DNA of 64,000 bases from Serratia sp. PL17 (GTDB lineage Bacteria; Pseudomonadota; Gammaproteobacteria; Enterobacterales; Enterobacteriaceae): NCBI RefSeq assembly GCF_017832355.1, contig NZ_JAFIBY010000001.1:1178001-1242000 (forward strand), given 5' to 3'. The translations under genes and the position numbers were made by a program. This document shows, one piece after another, positions 48,139-57,430 of the stretch (positions are counted from its first letter, which is position 1; every line of letters begins with the position of its first letter). Under the pieces are notes generated by a model, which worked only from the letters and a program-made list of their open reading frames with translations, was not told the origin of the DNA and did not search any database.

Positions 48139-48597
48139 ATGATAACTTTAACCGTGAACGACCAACCGCTGACGTTTGATGGCGATCCCCACATGCCGCT
48201 GCTGTGGTTTTTACGTGATGAAGCCGGCCTGACGGGCACCAAATTTGGCTGCGGCATTGCGATGTGTGGTGCTTGTACTGTCCACCTGGACGGTGTGCCG
48301 GTGCGTTCATGCATGACGCCGGTTTCAGCCGCTGAGGGCAAGAAAATCACCACTATCGAAGCGATCGGCGAAACACCGGCAGGCAAAGCGGTGCAGGCGG
48401 CCTGGGTCAATCTGGACGTAGTGCAGTGTGGATACTGCCAATCCGGTCAAATTATGAGTGCCAGTGCCCTGCTGACACAGAGCAAAAATCCGAGCGATGC
48501 CGATATTGACGCGGCGATGAGTGGCAACGTTTGCCGCTGCGCTACCTACGTGCGCATTCGCGCTGCCATCCACCAGGCCGCCAAGGCGTTGGATTAA
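48139..48597 (+). CDS. 2x2Fe-2S subunit of the periplasmic Mo oxidase
   Basis: A 152-residue electron-transfer subunit. The first cluster motif [15 protein letters not shown] and the second ([16 protein letters not shown]) are complete. It has no signal peptide, so it is probably carried across the membrane together with the Tat-bearing large subunit. It starts 14 bp after that gene with AAGGAG upstream and ends 11 bp before the cytochrome gene. It is a paralogue of NicA in the same window. Confidence 0.92.
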   Translation: MITLTVNDQPLTFDGDPHMPLLWFLRDEAGLTGTKFGCGIAMCGACTVHLDGVPVRSCMTPVSAAEGKKITTIEAIGETPAGKAVQAAWVNLDVVQCGYCQSGQIMSASALLTQSKNPSDADIDAAMSGNVCRCATYVRIRAAIHQAAKALD

Positions 48598-48608
48598 GGG
48601 AGAAACCC

Positions 48609-49913
48609 ATGAGCAACGCCCTGAGATGGCTATTATGGTTGATTGTCGTAATCGTGGTGATAGCGGGCGGTTACGCGCTCTATACCCTGTTACGCCCGGT
48701 TGGCCCCGAGCCCACAGCCCCTATCGCCGGAGCCCCGGCAGGGATGAGCGTTAAGCTGGCTCGCGGTGAATATCTTGCCCGTGCCGCCGACTGCGTGGCT
48801 TGCCACACGGCACCAGGCGGGAAACCTTTTGCCGGTGGCTTTGCCTTTAAACTGCCGTTCGGCACCATTTATGGCACCAACATTACCGCCGACGAAGAAA
48901 CCGGCATCGGTGGCTGGAGTGACGATCAGTTTGTACGTGCTGTGCGTGAGGGGGTTGGGCCACAGGGGAATCTGTATCCCGCCATGCCTTACACCTCATA
49001 TACTGCGATGAGCCGCGACGACGTATTGGCGATCAAAGCCTACCTGTTTAGCTTGCCGCCCGTGAAGCAAGCCAACCCGGAAAATGGGCTGTCGTTTCCG
49101 TTTAACCAACGCTGGGGCATGAAGTTCTGGAACCTGGCATTTTTCAATGAGAAACGTTTTGAACCCAACCAGAATCAGGATGAACAGTGGAACCGTGGGG
49201 CTTACCTGGCCACGGCGTTGGGGCATTGTAGCGAATGCCACACGCCACGCAACTTGGGCTTTGGCATCAATCAAAGCAAAAACCTTAGCGGTGAGGTGAT
49301 CCAGGGGTGGTTTGCCGCCAATATTACCCCGGACCCACAAACAGGTATTGGGGGCTGGAGCGAGCAGCAACTGTCGCAGTATTTGGCAACCGGTCATGCG
49401 GAAGGCCGCAGCAGCGCTTCTGGCCCGATGGCGGAAGCAGTAGAGAACAGCCTGCAGTACCTGACGCCGGAGGATAATCGGGCGCTGGTGAAATACCTGC
49501 GCAATATCGAGCCTATCGCCACCGACAGTGCCAGCGCGGTCAATCTGCAGCCGAAGGGGGCAACGTCGTCCAGCGCGATATTGCCGGGCGGGCAGGAAGA
49601 TTCACTGGGACGCCGTTTATTTGCGGGGGATTGCAGTGGTTGCCACCAGTGGAACGGTACGGGCCGCCAGAGCAAATATGCGTCGTTGGTTGGCAGCACC
49701 GCAGTCAACGATCCCCAGGGCCGCAGCGTGGTGCAGGCCATTCTGAAAGGTACGCGTATCAGTATCGGTGAGCAGCACGAATTTATGCCGGACTTTGGGG
49801 CCCAATATTCGGATGAGGAAGTGGCTGCGGTAGCTAACTACGTCGTCGGTCAGTTTGGTGAAAAACAAGGGAAGGTAACGGCCAAGCAGGTCGCGGAACA
49901 GCGCAAGCAGTAG
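48609..49913 (+). CDS. Membrane-anchored triheme cytochrome c subunit
   Basis: A 434-residue cytochrome with an N-terminal membrane anchor (residues 6-28, WLLWLIVVIVVIAGGYALYTLL) and three heme sites: CVACH at residue 62, CSECH near 208 and CSGCH near 343. The layout is that of the cytochrome subunits of gluconate, alcohol and aldehyde dehydrogenases, and it is similar to the C-terminal part of NicB. It takes electrons from the Fe-S subunit to quinone or a terminal oxidase. GGGAGA precedes the start. Last gene of the three-gene operon. Confidence 0.92.
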   Translation: MSNALRWLLWLIVVIVVIAGGYALYTLLRPVGPEPTAPIAGAPAGMSVKLARGEYLARAADCVACHTAPGGKPFAGGFAFKLPFGTIYGTNITADEETGIGGWSDDQFVRAVREGVGPQGNLYPAMPYTSYTAMSRDDVLAIKAYLFSLPPVKQANPENGLSFPFNQRWGMKFWNLAFFNEKRFEPNQNQDEQWNRGAYLATALGHCSECHTPRNLGFGINQSKNLSGEVIQGWFAANITPDPQTGIGGWSEQQLSQYLATGHAEGRSSASGPMAEAVENSLQYLTPEDNRALVKYLRNIEPIATDSASAVNLQPKGATSSSAILPGGQEDSLGRRLFAGDCSGCHQWNGTGRQSKYASLVGSTAVNDPQGRSVVQAILKGTRISIGEQHEFMPDFGAQYSDEEVAAVANYVVGQFGEKQGKVTAKQVAEQRKQ

Positions 49914-49919
49914 CCGTTG

Positions 49920-49940
49920 GCGAGGGGGTTACCCCCTCGC
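49920..49940. terminator. Bidirectional hairpin between cytochrome and bicupin genes
   Basis: GCGAGGGGGT and ACCCCCTCGC form a perfect GC-rich stem between two convergent genes. Confidence 0.6.
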
Positions 49941-49946
49941 TATCCA

Positions 49947-51116
49947 TCAACCTCTGCGGCGGGACATCACCAGTTTATCCTTGGGGCGATCTTGCCAGTC
50001 GGCAATCTGATTATTGAAGTTATCAGCCAGTAGATAGGCCGGCGTTTTTGCCAGCCAGTCAGACAGCGAAATATCCTGGTAAATGCCGTTATCCAGTACA
50101 ATTAACACCTTAAGATCCTCATCGCCCATATTCTCAATGTAGTGACCAAAACCCTGCGGGACATAACCGACGTCGGTCGGTGCATATTCAGATGTCTGCG
50201 CATGACCGTGTGAACTAAATACCGTCATGCGACCCTTGCCGGAAATATAGTATTGCCATTCATTGGCGTTGGGGTGCCAGTGCAATTCTCGCACTGCACC
50301 AGGTTTGACGATTTCTATAATTCCGGTCATGGTGGTTGAAATAGGAAATTCTTTTGACGACACCAAATGAACGCTGCCTGCATCATTTTCAAAGAAAGGT
50401 TTTTGTTTCATTAATTCATAGCGATGGGCCAGCGGGGCGTTATTCAATCCGCCATCTTGGGTGGGAAGGGGCAACGCCGGCGGAATTGCGCCGCCGACAA
50501 TATAGGCTTCACCCTGTTTGGCTTTGGAAAATACCGATGCAGGCATATTAACGCTTTTTTCCAACACCTCTTTAGGCATGTGCGCTACCCAGTCGGTAAT
50601 GCTAAAAGTACCGAATTCGGAAAAATGACCGTTATCAAAGGTTAAGACAAAGTGTGCGCCGTCTGCCAGCGCCTGTATCGAGTGCCCATAGCCTTTGGGG
50701 AAGTACCAGACGTCGCCAGCGCCAAAGTCCGCCACTTCACACTTTCCGTCCGGATCGATGATGGTAATGCGCGCATGGCCTTCCAGCATAAATGCCCACT
50801 CAGCGGCAATGGCGTGCCAGTGAAGCTCACGTACGCCGCCCGGTTCCAATGTCATATCTACCCCGGCGACGCCTTCAGAAATCGGGAATTGTTCGACGGT
50901 GGCCTCTCTGGCCCACCCCTTGGGCAGGCTGCGTTTCTTACTGTTGGCAAAGACATACTTATAAACGTTTTGTACATCGGCGGCGGGTTGGAAAGTACTG
51001 GGTGGGACAATATTGCGATGTTCGTCGGCGCTGGCGGATTTAATCATAGCCCCCATGACGCTGGCTGCCGCTGCGCTTACCGCAGAGGCTTTTAATATAT
51101 CACGACGCGATAACAT
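49947..51116 (-). CDS. Tat-exported bicupin, oxalate decarboxylase family
   Basis: Two-domain cupin of 389 residues. A Tat signal (SRRDILK at 3-9, cleavage near ASA30) precedes two metal sites: His99, His101, Glu106, His145 in cupin 1 and His279, His281, Glu286, His325 in cupin 2. These are the Mn ligands of OxdC-type enzymes, which split oxalate into formate and CO2. The lid loop of cupin 1 reads SEFGT (166-170) where Bacillus OxdC has SENST; the key Glu (167) is kept but its neighbours differ. It should act in the periplasm. Not in an operon. Confidence 0.85.
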   Translation of the reverse strand: MLSRRDILKASAVSAAAASVMGAMIKSASADEHRNIVPPSTFQPAADVQNVYKYVFANSKKRSLPKGWAREATVEQFPISEGVAGVDMTLEPGGVRELHWHAIAAEWAFMLEGHARITIIDPDGKCEVADFGAGDVWYFPKGYGHSIQALADGAHFVLTFDNGHFSEFGTFSITDWVAHMPKEVLEKSVNMPASVFSKAKQGEAYIVGGAIPPALPLPTQDGGLNNAPLAHRYELMKQKPFFENDAGSVHLVSSKEFPISTTMTGIIEIVKPGAVRELHWHPNANEWQYYISGKGRMTVFSSHGHAQTSEYAPTDVGYVPQGFGHYIENMGDEDLKVLIVLDNGIYQDISLSDWLAKTPAYLLADNFNNQIADWQDRPKDKLVMSRRRG

Positions 51117-51485
51117 ATAATTCCTCCAATATATTGAGTATTTGCCGAAGTATCGGCGTGTTTATTGGTTTGTTTATTGACTGCAGGCGTTTATTGCCGC
51201 GTTAAAATGTTCGGCGACGATTAAATCATAGTGGGTTGAGCTGCATTCGTAGCGAATAATTTATTTGTTTGTGTTACCAATTGAGTGGGGTTGTAATTAT
51301 TGGTTTTGTTTTAAAATAATAATCCCTCGTTACCAGTTTAATTTCGTTTTTTATTAAATGAATAATAAACAAATTTAATCTATCAAGGTGTTTTTCTTAT
51401 TTCTGATGTTATTTTAACTGGTTAATTAAACCGCGGCGGCGCTAAGGTAGGGCATGCAGACAACACAGCCGTGCATTTCAGAAAA

Positions 51486-51506
51486 TGAGTGATGTTAATC
51501 ACAAAG
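51486..51506. promoter_or_regulatory. CRP site upstream of the bgl operon
   Basis: GTGA-TGTTAA-TCACA has the CRP core GTGA-N6-TCAC. A -35-like TTGACG begins 5 bp later at 51508. Catabolite control is usual for bgl operons. The rest of the 560-bp gap after the bicupin gene is AT-rich with no gene that I can see. Confidence 0.65.
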
Positions 51507-51589
51507 ATTGACGCAGGCTATTGCCGAAAAATCACAACTGTGACGATACTTTCGCTGCGATCTTAGCGATCGCCAGACATTTTTATTAC

Positions 51590-51618
51590 GGCGTGTTACT
51601 GCTTCGGCAGGCAAGACC
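51590..51618 (+). promoter_or_regulatory. BglG-type ribonucleic antiterminator (RAT)
   Basis: The 29-base element runs GGCGTGTTACTGC, then TTCGG, then CAGGCAAGACC. It follows the BglG/LicT/SacY RAT pattern, with a short CTGC/GCAG stem and conserved GTTACTG and GGCAAGACC. Its last six bases are the first arm of the downstream terminator, so the two structures exclude each other. Confidence 0.85.
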
Positions 51619-51678
51619 AAAATAGGAATGCACCTCTCCTTGTGATGAGGCGCATTTTGATTTTGGTCTTTTTTTTTT
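51613..51678 (+). terminator. Antitermination-controlled terminator before bglF
   Basis: The outer stem AAGACCAAAAT/ATTTTGGTCTT (11 bp) encloses AATGC/GCATT and CCTC/GAGG, followed by a run of ten T. It ends 22 bp before the bglF start and would stop transcription unless BglG holds the RAT. Confidence 0.9.
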
Positions 51679-51700
51679 GTTTTTTTACCGGGGAAACATG

Positions 51701-53566
51701 ATGGATTACAAACAGCTGGGGCTAGAGATATTGGCGCGGGTCGGTGGCAAGGGCAATGTCAGCAAACTGACACACTGCGCCACCCGCCTGCGTATGGAGT
51801 TTAACGATGACAGCAAGGTAGAGGCGAAGGCCATTGAGGCTCTGCCGGGCGTGATCAGCGTGGTGGAGCGCGGCGGCCAGTTTCAGATCGTGATTGGCAA
51901 TAACGTGCAGCAAACCTTCCGTACGCTACAAAAAGAAATTGGCGAGCTCTCTGGCCGTCAAAGCGAAAAAACATCTCCGGCACGGGGCGGGGTGATGTCG
52001 CGGATCATCAGTGTGATCTCTACCACGTTCACGCCGGTGATCCCGGCGATCACTGGCGCGGGGATGATTAAGGCACTGTTGGCGATCCTCAAGCTGACCG
52101 GGGCGATAGACGCTGCCAGCCCGACCTACCATTTGTTGGACACCATTGCCGATGCGGCATTTTTCTTCCTGCCGGTATTGCTGGCTTACGGTGCGGCGAT
52201 CAAGTTTGAGTGTAACCCGATCTTGGCAATGACCATCGCCGGGGTGTTGCTGCACCCGAATCTGGCGCAGATGCTGGCGGCAGGCACGGCGATTGATTTT
52301 GTCGGTGTTCCTGTGCGCTTGGCGGATTACGCCGGCTCAGTGCTGCCGATTATTTTCACCGTATGGCTGATGTCTTATATCGAACGTTTTGCCGAGAAAG
52401 TCTCACCGACGATGATCAAATTTTTCACTAAGCCAATGATTATCCTGTTGGTTACCGCACCGCTGGCGTTAGTGGTGGTGGGGCCATTCGGTATTTTCCT
52501 CAATGACCTGGTTGCGGCCGCTGCGGCGATCGTTGACGGTAAAGCGAGTTGGTTGATTCCGATGTTGATGGGGGGGTTACAGCCGTTTCTGGTGATCACC
52601 GGCACTGCCTGGGCCATGACGCCGATTGCGACCGGGCAGTTGAGTAAGAACGGTTTCGAGATGATCAATGGGCCCGGTATGCTGGCATCTAACATTGCAC
52701 AGGGCGCGGCGACCCTGTGCGTGGCCTTCCGCACGAAAAATAAAAACCTGCGCCAACTGGCGTCTTCTGCCGGTTTTACTGCGCTGCTGGGCATCACCGA
52801 GCCTTCGCTGTATGGCGTTACGCTCAAACTGCGCAAACCACTGATTGCGGCGATGATCGGCGGGGGTTGTGCCGGTATCTATGCCGGACTCAGCGGGCTG
52901 GTTCGCTATGCCTTTGTCTCCCCTGGGTTAGCGGCGCTGCCAGCCTTTATCGGTGAAAACCCGATGAATATCGTCCATGCGTTGGTCACCTGCGCTATCG
53001 CGATTGTAGTGACCTTTGCACTGACCTGGATCTTGGGTTTTGAGGATCCGGTTGATGAGCAAGACGTCAAGGCGGCAGAGCCACTCAGCGGCAGTGAACA
53101 GCAGATTTTAAGCCCGATGTCCGGTCAACTTGTGGCCTTGGATCAGGTGAATGACGACGTTTTCTCTCAGGGATTATTGGGCCAGGGCGTTGCGGTACGG
53201 CCACAGGAAGGGGTATTGCGTGCGCCTCTGGACGGAGAGGTCATGACCTTCTTACCGTCGAAACATGCGGTCGGTATCAAGGGCGATAACGGCGTCGAAC
53301 TGTTAGTGCATATCGGTATCGACACCGTCAATCTGGCGGGGCAGCATTTCACTTCAAGCTTGAAAATTGGCGACCGCGTTAAGGTGGGAGATGAACTGGT
53401 GCGCTTTGATCTGGCGGCGATCACCGGGCTGGGCTATGACATGACCACGCCGATACTGGTGGTCAACAGCGAAGACTTTCCGCAGCTGAGTTGCCGTAGG
53501 CCGGGTGCGGTGGGCTTTGGGCAACCTATCATCAGCCTTAATAATGCGCAGCAGGAGCAGGCATGA
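51701..53566 (+). CDS. bglF: Beta-glucoside PTS permease EIIBCA (BglF)
   Basis: PTS enzyme II of 621 residues that imports and phosphorylates beta-glucosides. Order: EIIB with phospho-Cys26 (LTHCATRLRM), EIIC membrane domain (about 105-465) and EIIA with phospho-His in ELLVHIGIDTVNL near 547. It also controls BglG by phosphorylation in known systems. The second ATG (51701) has GGGGA at 6 bases; the one at 51698 is only 3 bases away. It overlaps the glucosidase gene by 4 bp. Confidence 0.94.
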   Translation: MDYKQLGLEILARVGGKGNVSKLTHCATRLRMEFNDDSKVEAKAIEALPGVISVVERGGQFQIVIGNNVQQTFRTLQKEIGELSGRQSEKTSPARGGVMSRIISVISTTFTPVIPAITGAGMIKALLAILKLTGAIDAASPTYHLLDTIADAAFFFLPVLLAYGAAIKFECNPILAMTIAGVLLHPNLAQMLAAGTAIDFVGVPVRLADYAGSVLPIIFTVWLMSYIERFAEKVSPTMIKFFTKPMIILLVTAPLALVVVGPFGIFLNDLVAAAAAIVDGKASWLIPMLMGGLQPFLVITGTAWAMTPIATGQLSKNGFEMINGPGMLASNIAQGAATLCVAFRTKNKNLRQLASSAGFTALLGITEPSLYGVTLKLRKPLIAAMIGGGCAGIYAGLSGLVRYAFVSPGLAALPAFIGENPMNIVHALVTCAIAIVVTFALTWILGFEDPVDEQDVKAAEPLSGSEQQILSPMSGQLVALDQVNDDVFSQGLLGQGVAVRPQEGVLRAPLDGEVMTFLPSKHAVGIKGDNGVELLVHIGIDTVNLAGQHFTSSLKIGDRVKVGDELVRFDLAAITGLGYDMTTPILVVNSEDFPQLSCRRPGAVGFGQPIISLNNAQQEQA

Positions 53567-54978
53567 TTTATCAACGACTGAATGATTTCCCCGCAGATTT
53601 TCTGTGGGGGGCATCCACCTCCGCTTATCAGGTGGAAGGCGCGTGGAACGAGGGCGGCAAAAGCCCATCGATTGTGGATATGCTCGATCATCCCAAAGAG
53701 ACGGCCGATTTTAAGGTTGCCAGCGATCACTATCACCGCTTCCGCGAGGACGTAAAGTTGTTCGCCGAACTCGGGTTAAAGGCCTATCGGTTTTCAATTG
53801 CCTGGACGCGAGTGCTGCCTAATGGCACCGGCGAGGTCAACGCCACCGGGTTGGATTTTTATCGCCAGTTGATTGATGAGCTGTTGAGTTATGGCATAGA
53901 GCCCGTGGTGACGCTGTATCACTTCGATTTGCCTTACATACTGGAACAACAGGGCGGCTGGTCCAATCGGGCCACTATCGACGCCTTTGTCGACTATGCC
54001 GGTGTGCTGTTCAACGCCTTTGGTGACCGAGTGAAGTATTGGCTGACCATCAATGAACAAAACACCATGATCTTGCACCCAGGCGCCATTGGCATGCCCA
54101 AAGGGGGCGAATTGCCATCCAAACGGGTGCTGTATCAGCAAAGCCACCATATGCTGGTGGCTCAGGCCCGCGTGATGGCGTTATGTCACCAGCGTTGCCC
54201 GGGCGCTAAAATCGGTCCGGCGATAAACACGACCTCGATGTATCAGGAAACCTGCAATCCGCTGGACGCTATCGCCGCCCATAACTGGGAGACGCTGCGT
54301 TGTTGGAGCTTCCTGGATGTTGCCGTGCATGGCCGCTATAACCCTCTGGCCTGGCGTTATTTGCTGGACCGCGAATTAGCGCCGCAGATGGCGCCAGGCG
54401 ACGCGGCGCTGTTGCTGCAGGGGAAGCCGGATTATGTGGCGATAAACTACTACTCTACCGCGACCATTGCCGCCAGCCGTGGTGATGCTTCAGACGTCAG
54501 TGCGCGTGCGGGCGATCAACAAATCATGCTGGGAGAACCGGGGGTTTATCGGGCGGCAGAGAATCCTTTCGTCGGCAAAACCCGTTACGGCTGGGTGATC
54601 GACCCGGTTGGGTTGCGGCTGACATTACGCAAAACCGCTGAACGCTATCATTTACCCATATTAATTACTGAAAACGGTATTGGTGCCCCTGATGCGCTAC
54701 AGCCCGATGGTACAATTAACGACGATTACCGCATTGAGTTTATGCGCCAGCATGTTGAGCAGATGCAGTTGGCGATTAACGATGGCGTTGAACTGATCGG
54801 TTATTGCCCGTGGGCAGCGATAGACGTGGTCAGTACTCATCAGGGCTACGCCAAACGTTATGGATTTATCTATGTAAACCGGGGTGAGCAGGATCTGAAA
54901 GATCTGCGGCGTATCAAGAAAAGCAGTTTTGACTGGTACCAACGCCTGATTGCCTCCGATGGCCGGCAACGCGAATAA
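53563..54978 (+). CDS. 6-phospho-beta-glucosidase, GH1
   Basis: Glycoside hydrolase family 1 enzyme of 471 residues that splits the phosphorylated beta-glucoside made by BglF into glucose 6-phosphate and aglycone. The N-terminal DFLWGASTSAYQVEGAW motif, acid/base Glu165 (LTINEQN; the usual TFNEP varies here) and nucleophile Glu370 (LITENGIG) are seen. The ATG overlaps the bglF stop. It could be named bglA or bglB; the sequence does not decide. Confidence 0.93.
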   Translation: MIYQRLNDFPADFLWGASTSAYQVEGAWNEGGKSPSIVDMLDHPKETADFKVASDHYHRFREDVKLFAELGLKAYRFSIAWTRVLPNGTGEVNATGLDFYRQLIDELLSYGIEPVVTLYHFDLPYILEQQGGWSNRATIDAFVDYAGVLFNAFGDRVKYWLTINEQNTMILHPGAIGMPKGGELPSKRVLYQQSHHMLVAQARVMALCHQRCPGAKIGPAINTTSMYQETCNPLDAIAAHNWETLRCWSFLDVAVHGRYNPLAWRYLLDRELAPQMAPGDAALLLQGKPDYVAINYYSTATIAASRGDASDVSARAGDQQIMLGEPGVYRAAENPFVGKTRYGWVIDPVGLRLTLRKTAERYHLPILITENGIGAPDALQPDGTINDDYRIEFMRQHVEQMQLAINDGVELIGYCPWAAIDVVSTHQGYAKRYGFIYVNRGEQDLKDLRRIKKSSFDWYQRLIASDGRQRE

Positions 54979-54990
54979 AAACAGAGGGTG

Positions 54991-55842
54991 ATGGCTACGA
55001 CGATGGAAGTCATTAAGGTACTCAACAATAGCCTGGTGCTATCGACGGATGGCGATAACAATGAAGTTATCGTTATGGGTAAGGGTATAGGGTTTAACAG
55101 CAAAGTGGGTGACGTTCTCGATCCGGCCGCGATCGAGAAAGTGTATGTGGTGCAAAACGGTCAAAAGGGCCGAGATTATCTGCGCTTGATAGAAACGACG
55201 CCGGAAGAACACATCGAGATTGTGCAGATGATCCTCGCAGAGGCCAATCGCCATCTTAACGGACGGATTAACGAGCAGATCTTCTTCACGCTGGCAGACC
55301 ATATCAGTTTCGCCATTGAACGCTATCACAAAGGGATTGCGATCCAGAACCGGCTGTTGTTTGAAGTGAAGCGTTTTTACCCGCAGGAGTTTGCGGTAGC
55401 GGCGCAGGCGCTGGCCTATATCAACCAACGGCTGAATATTCAGTTGCCGGAAGAAGAGGCCGGCAACATCGCTTTCCATTTGGTTAATGGGCAAACCGAT
55501 GTGCAAAACATGGAGCACACGCTGCTGGCGGTGAAGATGTTGAAGGATATATTCAACATCATCAAATATCATTTTCGCATCAATATCGACACAGATTCGC
55601 TCAATTACGCACGTTTTCTGGTTCATATGCAGTTTTTTATCCAGCGAATGGTGGAAGGGCAGCAGGTGGTGTCGAAAGACGACTTTATTTTTGCGCAGGT
55701 GACCAAAGAATATCCGCACGCTTATCGCGGCGCGTTACTGATCCGCGATTACGTGAAGAATCTGCTGCAAATGGAGATGTCGAACGATGAACTGCTGTAC
55801 CTGGTGATCCACCTCACGCGTATTACCGACACACAAGACTAG
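54991..55842 (+). CDS. bglG: BglG-family transcriptional antiterminator
   Basis: RNA-binding antiterminator of 283 residues. The N-terminal CAT domain (about 5-60; VIKVLNNSLVLS, VIVMGKGIGFNSKVGD) should bind the RAT upstream of bglF. PRD1 (about 70-170; ADHISFAIERYHKG, NIAFHLVNGQ) and PRD2 (about 175-283) carry the phosphorylated histidines. The start is uncertain: ATG 54991 lies close to GAGGG, and ATG 55003 (MEVIKVL) fits the family N-terminus. Last in the operon here, whereas E. coli has bglG first. The end overlaps the convergent LysR stop by 4 bp. Confidence 0.92.
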   Translation: MATTMEVIKVLNNSLVLSTDGDNNEVIVMGKGIGFNSKVGDVLDPAAIEKVYVVQNGQKGRDYLRLIETTPEEHIEIVQMILAEANRHLNGRINEQIFFTLADHISFAIERYHKGIAIQNRLLFEVKRFYPQEFAVAAQALAYINQRLNIQLPEEEAGNIAFHLVNGQTDVQNMEHTLLAVKMLKDIFNIIKYHFRINIDTDSLNYARFLVHMQFFIQRMVEGQQVVSKDDFIFAQVTKEYPHAYRGALLIRDYVKNLLQMEMSNDELLYLVIHLTRITDTQD

Positions 55843-56753
55843 TCAGCCGGCTGCTCACTGACCGCCTCTGCCACCAGATCGCGAAAACGTGTGATGATGG
55901 CGGAGGCGCGATTGCTGCGTAACGCCAGGTAAAGTGGCGCACTGAGCTGGGCTTGTTCGGCAATCGTCCGATAGATAATGCCATCTCCCCCCAAGCGCCG
56001 CATCGAGGCCGGTACAATCGACAGCCCTAAACCGGCCCCCACCAGACTGAGCGTGGCGGGCAGGCGTGGGGCTTCTTGAATAACACGTGGACTGAACCCT
56101 GCGCGGTGGCAGGCAGCCAAAATGGCATCATACAGGCCTTGGCCGGCAGGGCGACGATAAAGAATGAATGCTTCGTGGGTTAACGCTGCCAGCGGCAGAG
56201 ATTGCTCGCTGTTGACTGCCAATGGGTGCCCGACAGGCAGAGCGACCAGCATAGGTTCACGTAACACAGGTTCAATGGTTAGCCCCGGAATGCCGCCCAC
56301 AGGCGAACGGACAAAGGCAACGTCGAGCCGCTCCTCCACCAAGGCATCCAAGAGTTCTCCGCTGCCGGCTTCTTCCAACTGGGTGGTAATACCTGGCAGG
56401 ATCTCACGGTAGCGCCGCAACAGGTTGGGCACGAACGGATGCAGGGCAGCGGAGCTGGTAAAGCCGATGGCGATGTGCCCTTGTTCGCCACGAGCGGCGC
56501 GGCGCACGGCTTCGGTCAAGTGCTCTGCACGCGCCAGCAAGGCGCGCGCCTCATTGAACAGCACGCTGCCAGCCTCGGTGACGCGAACCCCACGCGGCAG
56601 GCGTTGCAGCAGTTTGACGCCCAGCTCATCTTCCAGTCCTTGCAGCAGTCGGGTCAGCGGTGGTTGCTGGATAAATAGACGTTCGGCAGCGCGGGTGATA
56701 TTACCTTCTTCTACCACGGTAACGAACGCCCGCAGGCGACGAAGTTCGATCAT
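55839..56753 (-). CDS. LysR-type regulator divergent from chrA genes
   Basis: LysR regulator of 304 residues. The helix-turn-helix is at about residues 18-37 (NITRAAERLFIQQPPLTRLLQGLE), followed by the effector domain (GHIAIGFTSSAALHPFVP). It resembles the BenM/CatM branch and YnfL. The ATG at 56753 has AAGG at 7 bases and is preferred to 56759. Its place opposite the CHR transporter pair suggests control of that pair. Confidence 0.87.
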   Translation of the reverse strand: MIELRRLRAFVTVVEEGNITRAAERLFIQQPPLTRLLQGLEDELGVKLLQRLPRGVRVTEAGSVLFNEARALLARAEHLTEAVRRAARGEQGHIAIGFTSSAALHPFVPNLLRRYREILPGITTQLEEAGSGELLDALVEERLDVAFVRSPVGGIPGLTIEPVLREPMLVALPVGHPLAVNSEQSLPLAALTHEAFILYRRPAGQGLYDAILAACHRAGFSPRVIQEAPRLPATLSLVGAGLGLSIVPASMRRLGGDGIIYRTIAEQAQLSAPLYLALRSNRASAIITRFRDLVAEAVSEQPAD

Positions 56754-56857
56754 AGCCATACCTTTTAGGTATCCTTATTGCTTCCGAAATGCATTAGACA
56801 TCATGTCATGACGGCGCGCATCATACCAGTCATCACAATAAGCAATGTGGAAGGACC

Positions 56858-57430
56858 ATGTCTGAATCTGATGCGGTAAAAAACGAACGGCTTGCAGCCC
56901 CGCCGGGCAATGGCGAGTTGTTTTGGGGCTTTTTGATGCTTGGGCTGATTGGCTTTGGCGGTGTATTGCCGCTTGCGCGCAATATGCTGGTAGAAGACAG
57001 GCGCTGGCTGAGCGGCGAACAGTTCACCGAGCTGCTGGGTTTATGCCAATTCTTGCCTGGGGGCAATGTGATCAACCTTTCGGTGGCGGTGGGGATGGAG
57101 TTTCGCGGCCTGCGCGGTGCTTTCTGCGCATTGCTGGGGCTGATCAGTGCGCCGACGGCGATTGTGGTCGGTCTGGGTATGGTTTACGCCCGCTTCCAGA
57201 ATGATGCCCATGTGCAACACGTCTTTGCCGGATTGGCGGCAGCGGCAGCGGGTTTATTGCTGTCCACGGGGATCAAAATGCTGTTGCCGTTGCGCGGTAA
57301 ATGGCTGGCGCTGGGGATTGTCGCACTCTGTTTGAGCGCCATCGCCTGGCTGCGTTTGCCGTTGCTGCCAACCATGCTGGTGCTGGCACCGCTGAGTATT
57401 TTACTGATGTGGTGGAGGAATCCATCATGA
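56858..57430 (+). CDS. Chromate transporter (CHR) half-protein, N-type
   Basis: A 190-residue membrane protein, half of a classical ChrA. The CHR motifs are present: LIGFGGVLPLARNMLVEDRRWLSGEQFTELLGLCQFLPGGNVINLSVAVG, then hydrophobic helices. Short-chain CHR proteins come in pairs of opposite topology that together export chromate by proton exchange; other anions are possible. AAGGA precedes the start. It overlaps its partner by 4 bp. Confidence 0.88.
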   Translation: MSESDAVKNERLAAPPGNGELFWGFLMLGLIGFGGVLPLARNMLVEDRRWLSGEQFTELLGLCQFLPGGNVINLSVAVGMEFRGLRGAFCALLGLISAPTAIVVGLGMVYARFQNDAHVQHVFAGLAAAAAGLLLSTGIKMLLPLRGKWLALGIVALCLSAIAWLRLPLLPTMLVLAPLSILLMWWRNPS

